Source: Bacteroidales bacterium
GTDB lineage: Bacteria; Bacteroidota; Bacteroidia; Bacteroidales; F082
NCBI GenBank assembly: GCA_016936505.1
Contig: JAFGXS010000039.1
Location: forward strand, 1-64,000
Direction of reading: 5' to 3'
Length of the DNA: 64,000 nucleotides
Program-made: the position numbers and the translations under genes
Notes under the pieces: generated by a model
What the model was told of the DNA's origin: nothing
The model's input: the letters and a program-made list of their open reading frames with translations, nothing else
Databases searched by the model: none
Part shown: in pieces, positions 41,379-50,028 of the stretch
Layout of the letters: every line of letters starts with the position of its first letter
How positions within the stretch are numbered: position 1 is the stretch's first letter

Positions 41379-41386
41379 CAAAAGTA
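41379..41386 (-). promoter_or_regulatory. Candidate -7 box for the TPP-controlled receptor
   Basis: The minus strand reads TACTTTTG, an exact TAnnTTTG, about 11 nt before the riboswitch aptamer begins. The rest of the 287-nt gap, 41387-41511, shows nothing I can name. Confidence 0.5.
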
Positions 41387-41511
41387 TAAAAAATATGAAA
41401 CGAATGTTCAGCAGCTTTACTTTAGATTGAACTGTAATTTAGATGAACCGAAAACCCGGGAAATTCCAATTGTTACTACTAATTAAAAAATCACACACAA
41501 TGTATAAATCC

Positions 41512-43623
41512 TCAAAATTTCCACTGCACTTGTGCTTTCAATGTTGATTTATGGTTTCCCTCCACAGCATCTGCCCCGGTGCCCAGTTCAGTTTTCCCAT
41601 AAAATATCGTGGTTGCTGCTCTGAACCAGAATTTCAGGTTTTTCAACGGTTCCCATGACAGCAAAAAGTAGGTTCTGAACCCGTGATCATAAAGAGCAGG
41701 AATACTAAAAGCATACAAAACATCATTTTCGTAAGTATAGATTCTGCTGTTCCAACCGCCCGTATTGAACATTGCCAAACGCAAACCTGCACTCAATGGA
41801 ATTTTTGCCGGTTTATAAAACACATCCTGATAAAACAAAAAGCCAAGTTGCTGATCTTCAACAAAACCATAATGAACATATTCCAGCCGGTTCTTTAAAA
41901 TAAAGTTCTGAAATAACGTGTAGGAAATCTGGTAGCTTAATTCGTAACGATTTTCATTTTTTAGTTGTGCGAAATACGAATCATTGGCAGTGTAATTAAT
42001 TTGTTTCTGGGTGAACCTGAATTGCAGATACATACCCAGGTTTTGTTTGGGTTCAAAATTAAGTTGCAGCAAATAACTTTTACCCGAAGAAGGCGCGTTG
42101 GACTGATACCGAAGCCAGGGAAAAGTGTAAAGATCAACGTAAGCATTCAACGTCATACTTTTGGCCAGAAGGGCTTCCAATCCCAGATAGATACCCTTTT
42201 CATTTCCCACATGTCCGGAAACTCTAAAAGGGTTGGCAAATAAGGTCTGGTACTTTTTTGAATAATTCCGATAAAGCAAAGTGAGTGAAAGTCGATCAGA
42301 GAAAAACGTGTTTAAACCTGCAATGCCAGCCAAACCACCATTTGATGAATAACCCAATTCGCTGAAAAAAGAGAATTTAGAAAAGCCAACATTCAAATCG
42401 AGGCCTGCATTTTGCAAAGCTTTCCCATAAAAGTTATAAAGCGCATAAGGATCGATATTTCTTTGCAGAGGAATATTTAACTGACTCTTGTACCAGGTTC
42501 CGCCCACACGAATTTGTTTGTATTCATAATTTAAATGTGCCCCAAACAAACTAACAGCCAAAGCATTTTTATCGTTCAATTCATTTATTGTACGATGATA
42601 ACCTGTTTCCTGCAAACTGGTAGCAAGCTCAAGTTCTGTACTATCATCTTTCTCCAGATTAGCATCATACTTTTTATTTGAATAAAAAGTCGTTAGCTTT
42701 AAATTTTTATATCCAAACTCAGCAGCAACTCCCCTGAAAAACAAATTCTCATTCACCGATGTATTGGGACGAATACCGTCGGCATAATACTTAACCTGCG
42801 TAGCCTGAGACGATTTTCCAAAAGCCAGTCCGGACCAAAGTGTCAATCCTTGCCCAAACTCAAGATGGTAATCACCGATAACCGCTTTTTTCAGAACACC
42901 AAAATCGGAAACCAAAGCATAAGCCGAGATAAAGTCAGGGAAACCTGGAGTTTTGCTCAATAATTGCTGGACACTGTCGTTAAGTTTAGAGCCCATAAAA
43001 ACTTCGCCTGCATCTTTTTCAGCAGTAATTCCGGCTTTAATACGTTGATCAGCCTGAAAAGCATAACGAAAATATAATTTTTGAGGTGTGCCCAGATACG
43101 CAGAACCGGGTTTAAGAAAGGCAGAATCAGCCGGAATTTTATACCCCTCAGCGTGTTCCATTTGTTGTTCGTACCGAAACAAAACACGACTTTTACCGGT
43201 ACTTAAGATTTTCCTTAATGAAGCCTTCTTTTTTTCATGCAGCGGTGCTGTAAAAGTTACAAAATGCTGTATACGACTTAAAAACTCCTTACTAAGTCCA
43301 GGAACATAATTCAATTCATTGGCACTAAGTATAAACCCATTTTGACGAATATAGGTTTCAATAGTAAATAATTGCGCCTGGTTAATAACCCGAATTTCCA
43401 TGAGTTTATTAAGTCCTGAACCGTTAATACTCACAGGATGCTCAACAAAATATCTGTATTTCTCCAACAAATCCGAATAATCTGCCACAGCATCTGAAGA
43501 ACGTGCCAGATCTTCCAATGCATTATCAATAGAAGGCTGCAATGTATCCGATGATTGTCCCCGAATATTCTGTAACATCAGCAGAAATAAAAGAATTAAT
43601 AATGTTTTGAGTAGAGTTTTCAT
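41512..43623 (-). CDS. Outer-membrane barrel protein with ComEA-like helix-hairpin-helix domain
   Basis: 703 aa. Signal peptide 1-22 (LLILLFLLMLQNIRGQ). Residues about 60-125 hold tandem helix-hairpin-helix elements (INGSGLNKLMEIRVINQAQ, FILSANELNYVPGLSKEFLSRI), as in the DNA-binding tail of ComEA. The remaining roughly 560 residues are alternating amphipathic strands (for example RYAFQADQRIKAGITAEKD, LKLTTFYSNKKYD) ending in VQWKF; a terminal Phe is typical of BAM-inserted barrels. The family is widespread and uncharacterised in Bacteroidota. An exported HHH joined to a barrel suggests contact with nucleic acid or with another protein at the outer membrane. Its start overlaps the upstream gene's stop by 4 nt. 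Confidence 0.75.
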   Translation of the reverse strand: MKTLLKTLLILLFLLMLQNIRGQSSDTLQPSIDNALEDLARSSDAVADYSDLLEKYRYFVEHPVSINGSGLNKLMEIRVINQAQLFTIETYIRQNGFILSANELNYVPGLSKEFLSRIQHFVTFTAPLHEKKKASLRKILSTGKSRVLFRYEQQMEHAEGYKIPADSAFLKPGSAYLGTPQKLYFRYAFQADQRIKAGITAEKDAGEVFMGSKLNDSVQQLLSKTPGFPDFISAYALVSDFGVLKKAVIGDYHLEFGQGLTLWSGLAFGKSSQATQVKYYADGIRPNTSVNENLFFRGVAAEFGYKNLKLTTFYSNKKYDANLEKDDSTELELATSLQETGYHRTINELNDKNALAVSLFGAHLNYEYKQIRVGGTWYKSQLNIPLQRNIDPYALYNFYGKALQNAGLDLNVGFSKFSFFSELGYSSNGGLAGIAGLNTFFSDRLSLTLLYRNYSKKYQTLFANPFRVSGHVGNEKGIYLGLEALLAKSMTLNAYVDLYTFPWLRYQSNAPSSGKSYLLQLNFEPKQNLGMYLQFRFTQKQINYTANDSYFAQLKNENRYELSYQISYTLFQNFILKNRLEYVHYGFVEDQQLGFLFYQDVFYKPAKIPLSAGLRLAMFNTGGWNSRIYTYENDVLYAFSIPALYDHGFRTYFLLSWEPLKNLKFWFRAATTIFYGKTELGTGADAVEGNHKSTLKAQVQWKF

Positions 43624-44450
43624 TGTTGGAAGGTATAAATGACGGAGAACTGGGATGACAAGCCTAATTGTTGGTGAAAAGTTGATCCAATATCAAAATT
43701 GAAATTTCTCCATTTATAGCCTGCACCAAAAGAAAAAGTTTCCTGATACAGACCAACACCGGTCCGAAAAGCAAAATGATTATCAGGCTTGTATTCGAAC
43801 CCTGCACGTAGATTCCAATAAGACAGAAAAATATTACGCTCTGTTTCCAAAGAAGCAAGCACTTGATCTGAAAAATTATATGCCAGACCGGCACGAAAGA
43901 GAAATGGAATGTCGAGTGATTGCAAAGTATCGTAACGAATGTCAAGCGGGTTGTACACGTAAACTCCCAGAGTAAGATCCTTTAGCACCACATATTGAAC
44001 ACCGATTCCAAAAGTAACACGACCATTTTTTCCATACCCTTCACCAAAGGCCACATTCAGATAATCAAGTTGGATTCCGGCAGTAAAATTACTCCATAGC
44101 TTTCTGGCATAAACAAGTTCTGCCTTGGTTTCGTGATATAACGAATTACCAAAATAATTCACATTGGCCGCTAACACACCCCATTGTACAGGCCAAAGAA
44201 TAGCCAGACTTTTAGTGCTCATCTCTTTCATAGAAAATCTGTTGCTATAGTTTAATCCTAAACCTGGTTTCTCCAAATAGGCAATTCCGGCCGGATTTGA
44301 ATTAATATTCCAGAAGTCCTGAATAGCAACAGAAGTATAATTCATTCCTGATAATCGGGCACCCTGCACATCAACCCATGCCTGGCCACTAGCAGAAATT
44401 GTTGTAAAGAAACATAACTCTACAAGTAATAAATAATTGAAATATTTCAT
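43620..44450 (-). CDS. Predicted outer-membrane barrel protein (PorV/PorQ-like)
   Basis: 276 aa with a signal peptide (YLLLVELCFFTTISASGQA). The next segment, GARLSGMNYTSVAIQDFWNINSNPAGIAYLEKPGLGLNYSNRF, has the loop-strand pattern of PorV/PorQ and FadL-type proteins (SNPAGIA motif). Beta strands then run to the end (SSQFSVIYTFQQ). It is translationally coupled to the HHH barrel gene. PorV- and PorQ-like proteins take part in type IX secretion or surface-protein attachment, but that role is only a family resemblance here. Confidence 0.65.
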   Translation of the reverse strand: MKYFNYLLLVELCFFTTISASGQAWVDVQGARLSGMNYTSVAIQDFWNINSNPAGIAYLEKPGLGLNYSNRFSMKEMSTKSLAILWPVQWGVLAANVNYFGNSLYHETKAELVYARKLWSNFTAGIQLDYLNVAFGEGYGKNGRVTFGIGVQYVVLKDLTLGVYVYNPLDIRYDTLQSLDIPFLFRAGLAYNFSDQVLASLETERNIFLSYWNLRAGFEYKPDNHFAFRTGVGLYQETFSFGAGYKWRNFNFDIGSTFHQQLGLSSQFSVIYTFQQ

Positions 44451-44492
44451 TGGTATTGGTTTTCATGACTTCGGTTTTCAATGCTAAAGATA

Positions 44493-44533
44493 TAAAAAAA
44501 TGGATAATCTAAAATAAGACTACCCATTTTTCA
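44493..44533 (-). terminator. Intrinsic terminator downstream of the OYE-type gene
   Basis: On the minus strand ATGGGTAGTC and GATTATCCAT form a 10-bp stem (two G-U) with an 8-nt loop, flanked by an A-run before and a T-run after. It lies about 20 nt past the oxidoreductase stop and upstream of the barrel gene at 43620-44450. Confidence 0.75.
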
Positions 44534-44554
44534 AATAAATCAAAAAAAAAAGAA

Positions 44555-46408
44555 TCACAAAGTCATTGCAAGTTCATATGCTCCTCTTATGGCTTCCTGA
44601 GCTTTCCCCACTTTCCAGGCATCACCAATCCTAAATATTTTAATTTGGTCTATATCAAAAGGCACATAGGATTTCATTCCTGTTGCCACAACAACTTTAT
44701 CAATTCCTTCCAGCACACGTTGCCCTTGCTCCCCATTAATTACAGCCCGACTCCCGTCAATCTCAGTAACGGTATGCTTAAGAAACATCTCTGCACCTTT
44801 TTCCTTTAGTTTCTTCAGAGTTAATGTTTTCTCAATCATTTCCATACCGCGAGCCATTTCTTCCATCATTTCCACTACAATAACATGGTTCTGTTTTTCA
44901 ACTAGTTTACTGGCCACTTCCAAACCAATCAACCCACCTCCAATGAGCAATACAGTTTTTCCCTCTGGTAATTGCTCATCTTCAAGAAATTCAGTCCAAT
45001 AAAATTCAGTAAGTCCTTTAATAGGAGGAACAGCAGGTAAAGCTCCCGTAGCCATGATTACTCCGTCATGAGCTTCCTGAACCAGCTTATCTTTATCAGC
45101 TTCTTCATATCGAACCTCGATATTCAAAGCAGCCAACTCATTCACAAAGTAGTCCACCAATTCTTTCAAAGTTTCCTTATGAGGGGGCAACCATGCTAAG
45201 TTATATTGTCCACCAAGTTTATTTTTTTCATACAACACCACTTTATGCCCTCTTTTTGTAAGCGTAATAGCTGCTTCCATTCCTGCCAAACCACCTCCAA
45301 CAATAGCATATCGTTTCTGTACGGCAGCTGGCTCAAAATGTTTTAAACCGGTTCCTACCAGAGGGTTCACAACACATCCCAATCCTATACCGCTTTTTAC
45401 TCCGCCCAGACAACCTTCTGAACAGGATAAGCAGGGCCGAATCAATCCCTTTTCCTGATCCAGGTATTTTCCGGCAAAATCAGGATCAGCAACCAGGGCC
45501 CGTCCCAAGGCAATGTATTCTGCCCCATATTTTTCTTTTAGCAATTGTATATCTTTCGCAGAAGTTATCCTTCCCACAAAAATCACAGGAATATTAAGCT
45601 CACTTTTAATCTGAGCCGCAAATTCCCAAGTTTTTCCTTTCGGGATGAACATGTGTTGAAAAAACCAGGGTGGGGTGCTACAGGCAGAACCCGCCGTTAT
45701 ATGCAACGCTGAAGCCCCTTCTTTTTCAAGTATTGATGCCAATTGCTTCATTTCATCAGAATGAAAACCATTGGGAATCATTTCATCAGCACTCAACCTA
45801 ACGATAACTGGAATAGAAATAGCCTTCTTCACAGAATGAAAAACCTCAAGAGGAAAACGCCTCCGGTTCACAAAACCACCACCATATTCATCTTCCCGGT
45901 TATTTACAGCCGGCGAAAGGAACTGAGCCAACAAATAACCATGACCCATTTGTAGTTCTACCAAATCAAACCCTGCTTTCTCTGCTCTTTGAGCCGCTTC
46001 AACATGTATTTTAACGACTTTATCCATCATCGAACGATCCATCTTTAATGGTTGGGCACCGCCGTTCTCACAAGCACTATCGGTTGATGACCAATAATAA
46101 TTTCCCGGAAGTTTGGGATTAGCCATTCGACCCGGATGATTGATGTGGGCAATGGCTTTGGCACCATTTCCATGAATCACCGATAGTAATTGAGTAAAGC
46201 CCGGAATTTTATTATCATCATCAATTCCCAATTGTGTTGGCAGTTCCCTTAGTCCCGGATCCATATAGAGAGGTTCCAAAGCCACAGCTCCCACATGTTT
46301 ACTTCTTTCACCATAAAAGTCCAGATGCTTCTGAGTTACAACACCGGTTCTGTCACTGTAACCCAGCTTTACCGGAGCCATAATAAATTCATTACGAAGA
46401 GATAACAT
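44555..46408 (-). CDS. Old-yellow-enzyme/2,4-dienoyl-CoA reductase-type oxidoreductase
   Basis: 617 aa. Residues 1-315 are an FMN TIM barrel (AHINHPGRMA, GHGYLLAQFLSPAVNNREDEYGG, LGRALVADP). Cys326, 329, 333 and 345 (CLSCSEGC...GLGC) bind a [4Fe-4S] cluster. Residues about 365-617 are an FAD/NAD(P) domain (YAIVGGGLAGMEAAITLTKRGHKVVLYE, LLIGGGLIGLEVASKLVE). This is the FadH/TMADH arrangement, which reduces alkene bonds of enoyl substrates using NAD(P)H. The substrate is unknown. It has its own promoter-like box and terminator, so it is a single-gene unit. Confidence 0.9.
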   Translation of the reverse strand: MLSLRNEFIMAPVKLGYSDRTGVVTQKHLDFYGERSKHVGAVALEPLYMDPGLRELPTQLGIDDDNKIPGFTQLLSVIHGNGAKAIAHINHPGRMANPKLPGNYYWSSTDSACENGGAQPLKMDRSMMDKVVKIHVEAAQRAEKAGFDLVELQMGHGYLLAQFLSPAVNNREDEYGGGFVNRRRFPLEVFHSVKKAISIPVIVRLSADEMIPNGFHSDEMKQLASILEKEGASALHITAGSACSTPPWFFQHMFIPKGKTWEFAAQIKSELNIPVIFVGRITSAKDIQLLKEKYGAEYIALGRALVADPDFAGKYLDQEKGLIRPCLSCSEGCLGGVKSGIGLGCVVNPLVGTGLKHFEPAAVQKRYAIVGGGLAGMEAAITLTKRGHKVVLYEKNKLGGQYNLAWLPPHKETLKELVDYFVNELAALNIEVRYEEADKDKLVQEAHDGVIMATGALPAVPPIKGLTEFYWTEFLEDEQLPEGKTVLLIGGGLIGLEVASKLVEKQNHVIVVEMMEEMARGMEMIEKTLTLKKLKEKGAEMFLKHTVTEIDGSRAVINGEQGQRVLEGIDKVVVATGMKSYVPFDIDQIKIFRIGDAWKVGKAQEAIRGAYELAMTL

Positions 46409-46451
46409 TATATTTTGTTTTTACATAAAACATATTGACATGCATTACATA

Positions 46452-46459
46452 CAAAAGTA
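46452..46459 (-). promoter_or_regulatory. Candidate -7 box for the OYE-type gene
   Basis: The minus strand reads TACTTTTG, an exact TAnnTTTG, about 44 nt upstream of the start codon. No clear -33 TTTG. Confidence 0.4.
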
Positions 46460-46546
46460 TTAAAAACTTTATTGCATATAAATAAAGCTAATTAAATTTA
46501 AGAATTCATAATCCCTTGAAGAGCCATATAATTCAAATACTTGACT

Positions 46547-46554
46547 TATTTTTG
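46547..46554 (+). promoter_or_regulatory. Candidate -7 box for the EamA transporter gene
   Basis: TATTTTTG is an exact TAnnTTTG, 26 nt before the ATG at 46581. Its last G is the first base of an upstream in-frame GTG, so that GTG cannot be in the transcript. Confidence 0.5.
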
Positions 46555-46580
46555 TGTCCTTTAAGCGGATTCTATTTCTA

Positions 46581-47468
46581 ATGAAACATCAGCACACCAA
46601 GGCAAATCTGGTACTCTTATTAACAGCTCTGATATGGGGACTGGCTTTTGTGGCACAACGTGCCGGAATGAAAAGTATGGGACCGTTTGCTTTTAACGGT
46701 ATCCGGTTCGCATTGGGAGCACTATCGCTTTTACCTTTATTGTGGATACAGAGATTTAAGAAAAGTACGAGTTCCAGAAAAACTTTATATACCGGAGGAA
46801 TTATTACGGGATTATTTCTTTTCGCAGGCTCATCTTTCCAACAAATCGGAATGGTTTATACAACCGCAGGAAATGGTGGTTTTATAACCAGTCTATATGT
46901 AGTCCTGGTTCCGGTTCTGGGCTTATTTTGGAAACAAAAAGTAAAAATTCAAACCTGGTCAGGAGCATTAATAGCACTAATCGGCCTGTACTTTTTAACT
47001 GTTCACGAGCACCTTTCTTTAGCGTTTGGAGATCTTTTGGTTTTGGTTAGTGCCTTTTTCTTTGCCGCACACGTATTAGTTATCGGTCATTTTGCACCGA
47101 AAACTAATATACTCAAACTTTCGGTTATACAATTTACTATTTCAGCTGCACTCAGCTTAATAATCTCAGCTTTTACAGAAAATACCAGTTGGGAAAGTGT
47201 TCAAATCACAGCCATTCCACTTTTATACGGAGGCATTCTGTCAGTTGGAGTTGCTTACACACTACAGGTTTTCGGGCAACGCAACACACCCCCTGCGCAC
47301 GCTGCAATTATACTTAGTTTTGAATCGCTGTTTGCAGCTATTGGAGGTATTATTTTACTGAACGAACCTATTTCTGTTCAGATTGCGATTGGTGGATTAC
47401 TAATGTTGACGGGGGCTATACTATCTCAGATCGAGAAATTGCCCTTTTCTTTCAGGAACCAATCTTAA
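46581..47468 (+). CDS. EamA/DMT-family transporter
   Basis: 295 aa from the ATG at 46581. An in-frame GTG at 46554 is discarded because it lies within the -7 box. There are ten predicted membrane helices in two EamA repeats (LTALIWGLAFVAQRAGMKSM; later GDLLVLVSAFFFAAHVLVIG), with the late motif ILSFESLFAAIGGIILLNEPIS. The family exports amino acids, purines or other small metabolites, and the substrate is not predictable. Its 3' end overlaps the convergent LEA-like lipoprotein gene by 17 nt. Confidence 0.9.
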   Translation: MKHQHTKANLVLLLTALIWGLAFVAQRAGMKSMGPFAFNGIRFALGALSLLPLLWIQRFKKSTSSRKTLYTGGIITGLFLFAGSSFQQIGMVYTTAGNGGFITSLYVVLVPVLGLFWKQKVKIQTWSGALIALIGLYFLTVHEHLSLAFGDLLVLVSAFFFAAHVLVIGHFAPKTNILKLSVIQFTISAALSLIISAFTENTSWESVQITAIPLLYGGILSVGVAYTLQVFGQRNTPPAHAAIILSFESLFAAIGGIILLNEPISVQIAIGGLLMLTGAILSQIEKLPFSFRNQS

Positions 47469-48039
47469 TGTTGATGTATCCCGGAAACCTTTGAATTGTT
47501 CCTCCCATGCTATACCAAGGTTTTACACGAATGGAAAGCCCAAGTTTTTGTATAGTGTTAATATCTGGTTTCCTTGAAACCAGTTGAATAATCTGATCCA
47601 GAGAATTCAGCTTCAGAATTTCCACAACATTCACTTCTGCATTAATATCAAAATTCGCATAACCTTTGGCTTCAACTTTTACAGGTTCATTAAGCTGTCC
47701 TGTAGCGATCACCTGTCCTTTCTGAAGTATTTCCCACTGTAAACCACTAACTGAAGCTTCTTCATTGTACGGATTCGTAACATTAAGTTTAAGAACCAGT
47801 GTTCCTTTAAGAGAATGATTCAATAGCTGATTCGCAATCTGAAGTGCTGCCGTAAAATTCAAATGGTTTAGCTGATCAGGTGCAATCCCTCCAATATTCT
47901 GAATGGTTACCTTTTCAACCTTGAATTTACCATTCACAAAACGGTTAAATGATTGTACCTGATTTAGAACACTACAGCCTGACAGAGTCAGAAGACCGAG
48001 CATAATAAAATAAAGGCCTATTTTTCTGGCAACCTTCAT
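47452..48039 (-). CDS. LEA type 2/WHy-domain lipoprotein
   Basis: 195 aa. Lipoprotein signal with lipobox LSGC (Cys22). One LEA14/WHy-like beta domain covers about 65-170 (ALQIANQLLNHSLKGTLVLKLNVTNPYNEEASVSGLQWEI, where the NPY/N-x-T pattern is typical). Such domains are found in desiccation- and stress-related proteins and in some envelope proteins. No function is established in Bacteroidota. It is 3 nt downstream of typA and probably co-transcribed with it. Confidence 0.7.
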   Translation of the reverse strand: MKVARKIGLYFIMLGLLTLSGCSVLNQVQSFNRFVNGKFKVEKVTIQNIGGIAPDQLNHLNFTAALQIANQLLNHSLKGTLVLKLNVTNPYNEEASVSGLQWEILQKGQVIATGQLNEPVKVEAKGYANFDINAEVNVVEILKLNSLDQIIQLVSRKPDINTIQKLGLSIRVKPWYSMGGTIQRFPGYINIKIGS

Positions 48040-48042
48040 TGT

Positions 48043-49845
48043 TTAAACTTTTCCGGCACGTTTTCTATCGTTCTCGTTAAGCAGGATTTTTCGCAAGCGC
48101 AAGCTTCTTGGGGTTACTTCCAGATATTCGTCTTCACGAATAATTTCCATATATTCTTCAAGTGAAAAACGAATAGCAGGCGATATTAATACCTTCTCAT
48201 CTGAACCGGAAGCTCGCATGTTAGTTAATTTTTTTCCTTTATTCAGGTTCACAACAAGATCACTGTCGCGGTTATGTTCGCCCACCACCTGACCGGCATA
48301 TACATCCGAATTAGGATCGATATAAAAACGCCCTCTGTCCTGAAGTTTCCAAATGGCATAAGGAATAGCTACCCCGGTTTCCATTGAAATCAAAGCCCCA
48401 TTGTTTCTGGTTTGGAAAGTTCCTTTCCAGGGTTCAAACTCTTTAAACCGGTGAGCAATAATTGCTTCACCTTCAGTCGAAGTCAGAATAGTGTTCCTTA
48501 AACCGATAATACCTCTTGACGGAATAGTAAATTCCAATAACATGCGATCATTTTTGGGTTCCATATTCATGAAACTTCCTTTACGCAGCGTTACAATATC
48601 GATCACACGACCCGAGTAATCTTCAGGAACCAAAACAGTTAAACTTTCTACAGGCTCATGTTTTACCCCATCAATTTCCTTAATAATTACCTGAGGCTGA
48701 CCCAATTGGAATTCATAACCTTCACGTCGCATGGTTTCTACCAAAATGGATAAATGAAGGATTCCCCTGCCGTAAACATTGTAAGCATCAGCTGAATTTG
48801 TTTCTTCAACTTTTAAAGCCAGATTTTTTTCGGTTTCATGAAACAAACGATCTCTCAGGTGGCGCGAAGTCACATATTTTCCTTCCTTACCAAAAAAAGG
48901 CGAGTTATTAATTGTGAACAACATACTCATTGTGGGTTCATCAATTTTAATTGGAGGCAAACCTTCAGGATTCTCAAAATCTGCTACCGTGTCGCCAATA
49001 TCAAAATCTTCCAATCCCATTAAGGCTATTATATCTCCTGCCTGAACTTCTCCTTTATATTTCTCTTTTCCCAATCCTTCAAATCGATACAATTCTTTAA
49101 TTTTTGATTTTTGGATCGAACCATCACGCTTTACCAGAGAAACGTTCATGCCTTGTTGCATTTTACCACGAACCAATCTTCCCACCGCAATTCGTCCAAC
49201 ATATGAAGAGTAATCAAGAGATGTGATCTGCATCTGGGGAGTTCCATCCACAAATTTGGCACTGGGAATGTGTTCCAGGATCATATCCAGCAAATAGGAA
49301 ACATCACTAGTTTCTGTCTTCCAGTCGGGCCCCATCCAGCCATTTTTGGAGGAGCCGTAAACCGTAGCAAAGTCAAGCTGATATTCATTTGCTCCCAGAT
49401 TAAACATCAAATCAAAAACAGATTCCTGCACTTCTTCAGGACGGCAATTCGGTTTATCAACTTTGTTGATAACAACAATGGGCATCAGTTTTAAATCAAT
49501 TGCTTTTTGCAATACAAAACGGGTTTGCGGCATGGGACCTTCAAAGGCATCCACCAACAACAAAACCCCGTCAGCCATATTCAAAACACGCTCCACTTCT
49601 CCACCAAAATCGGAGTGGCCAGGAGTATCAATAATATTGATCTTAATCCCTTTATATCGAACTGAAACATTTTTAGATAAAATAGTAATTCCGCGCTCAC
49701 GCTCCAGATCGTTACTGTCCAGAATCAACTCCCCTACTTCTTCATTCTCACGAAAAAGTTTAACCTGATGTAGAATACGGTCAACCAGTGTAGTTTTGCC
49801 GTGGTCAACGTGTGCAATTATAGCTATGTTTTTGATTTCTTCCAT
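48043..49845 (-). CDS. typA: Translational GTPase TypA/BipA
   Basis: 600 aa from MEEIKNIAIIAHVDHGKTTL. The frame reaches 49908, but an exact -7 box at 49875-49882 lies between, so that start is not used. G1 is AHVDHGKTTL, the switch region includes RERGITI, G3 DTPGHSDFGGEVERVL and G4 NKVDKP. The EF-G-like domains III and V and the BipA-specific C-terminal domain follow, ending in the basic RLRKILLNENDRKRAGKV. It is a ribosome-associated GTPase that aids 50S assembly and growth under stress or low temperature. Confidence 0.96.
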   Translation of the reverse strand: MEEIKNIAIIAHVDHGKTTLVDRILHQVKLFRENEEVGELILDSNDLERERGITILSKNVSVRYKGIKINIIDTPGHSDFGGEVERVLNMADGVLLLVDAFEGPMPQTRFVLQKAIDLKLMPIVVINKVDKPNCRPEEVQESVFDLMFNLGANEYQLDFATVYGSSKNGWMGPDWKTETSDVSYLLDMILEHIPSAKFVDGTPQMQITSLDYSSYVGRIAVGRLVRGKMQQGMNVSLVKRDGSIQKSKIKELYRFEGLGKEKYKGEVQAGDIIALMGLEDFDIGDTVADFENPEGLPPIKIDEPTMSMLFTINNSPFFGKEGKYVTSRHLRDRLFHETEKNLALKVEETNSADAYNVYGRGILHLSILVETMRREGYEFQLGQPQVIIKEIDGVKHEPVESLTVLVPEDYSGRVIDIVTLRKGSFMNMEPKNDRMLLEFTIPSRGIIGLRNTILTSTEGEAIIAHRFKEFEPWKGTFQTRNNGALISMETGVAIPYAIWKLQDRGRFYIDPNSDVYAGQVVGEHNRDSDLVVNLNKGKKLTNMRASGSDEKVLISPAIRFSLEEYMEIIREDEYLEVTPRSLRLRKILLNENDRKRAGKV

Positions 49846-49874
49846 GAATAAAATTGTATCAATTTTTGAGGGGG

Positions 49875-49882
49875 CAAAGATA
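49875..49882 (-). promoter_or_regulatory. Candidate -7 box for typA
   Basis: The minus strand reads TATCTTTG, an exact TAnnTTTG, 29 nt before the chosen typA ATG and inside the longer reading frame. It is the main reason for preferring the internal start. No -33 TTTG at standard spacing. Confidence 0.5.
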
Positions 49883-50002
49883 CAGCTAATTCTGCTTTGA
49901 AAATCCATTCTCTCAAACTGTTTAAAATTAAATAATATAAACCGGCTCAGGAGCTAAAAAACAGTATAACAACAAGATGAAATTCAGTAGATGAAAAAGA
50001 CT

Positions 50003-50010
50003 TAATTTTG
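50003..50010 (+). promoter_or_regulatory. Candidate -7 box for lplA
   Basis: TAATTTTG is an exact TAnnTTTG, 18 nt before the ATG. This places the start of transcription a few bases upstream of the start codon. Confidence 0.45.
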
Positions 50011-50028
50011 CAGCGCTAAAGATTTGAG

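Noticed and set aside
46554-46580. Upstream GTG start for the EamA gene
   Set aside because: The G lies within the -7 box, so the codon cannot be transcribed.
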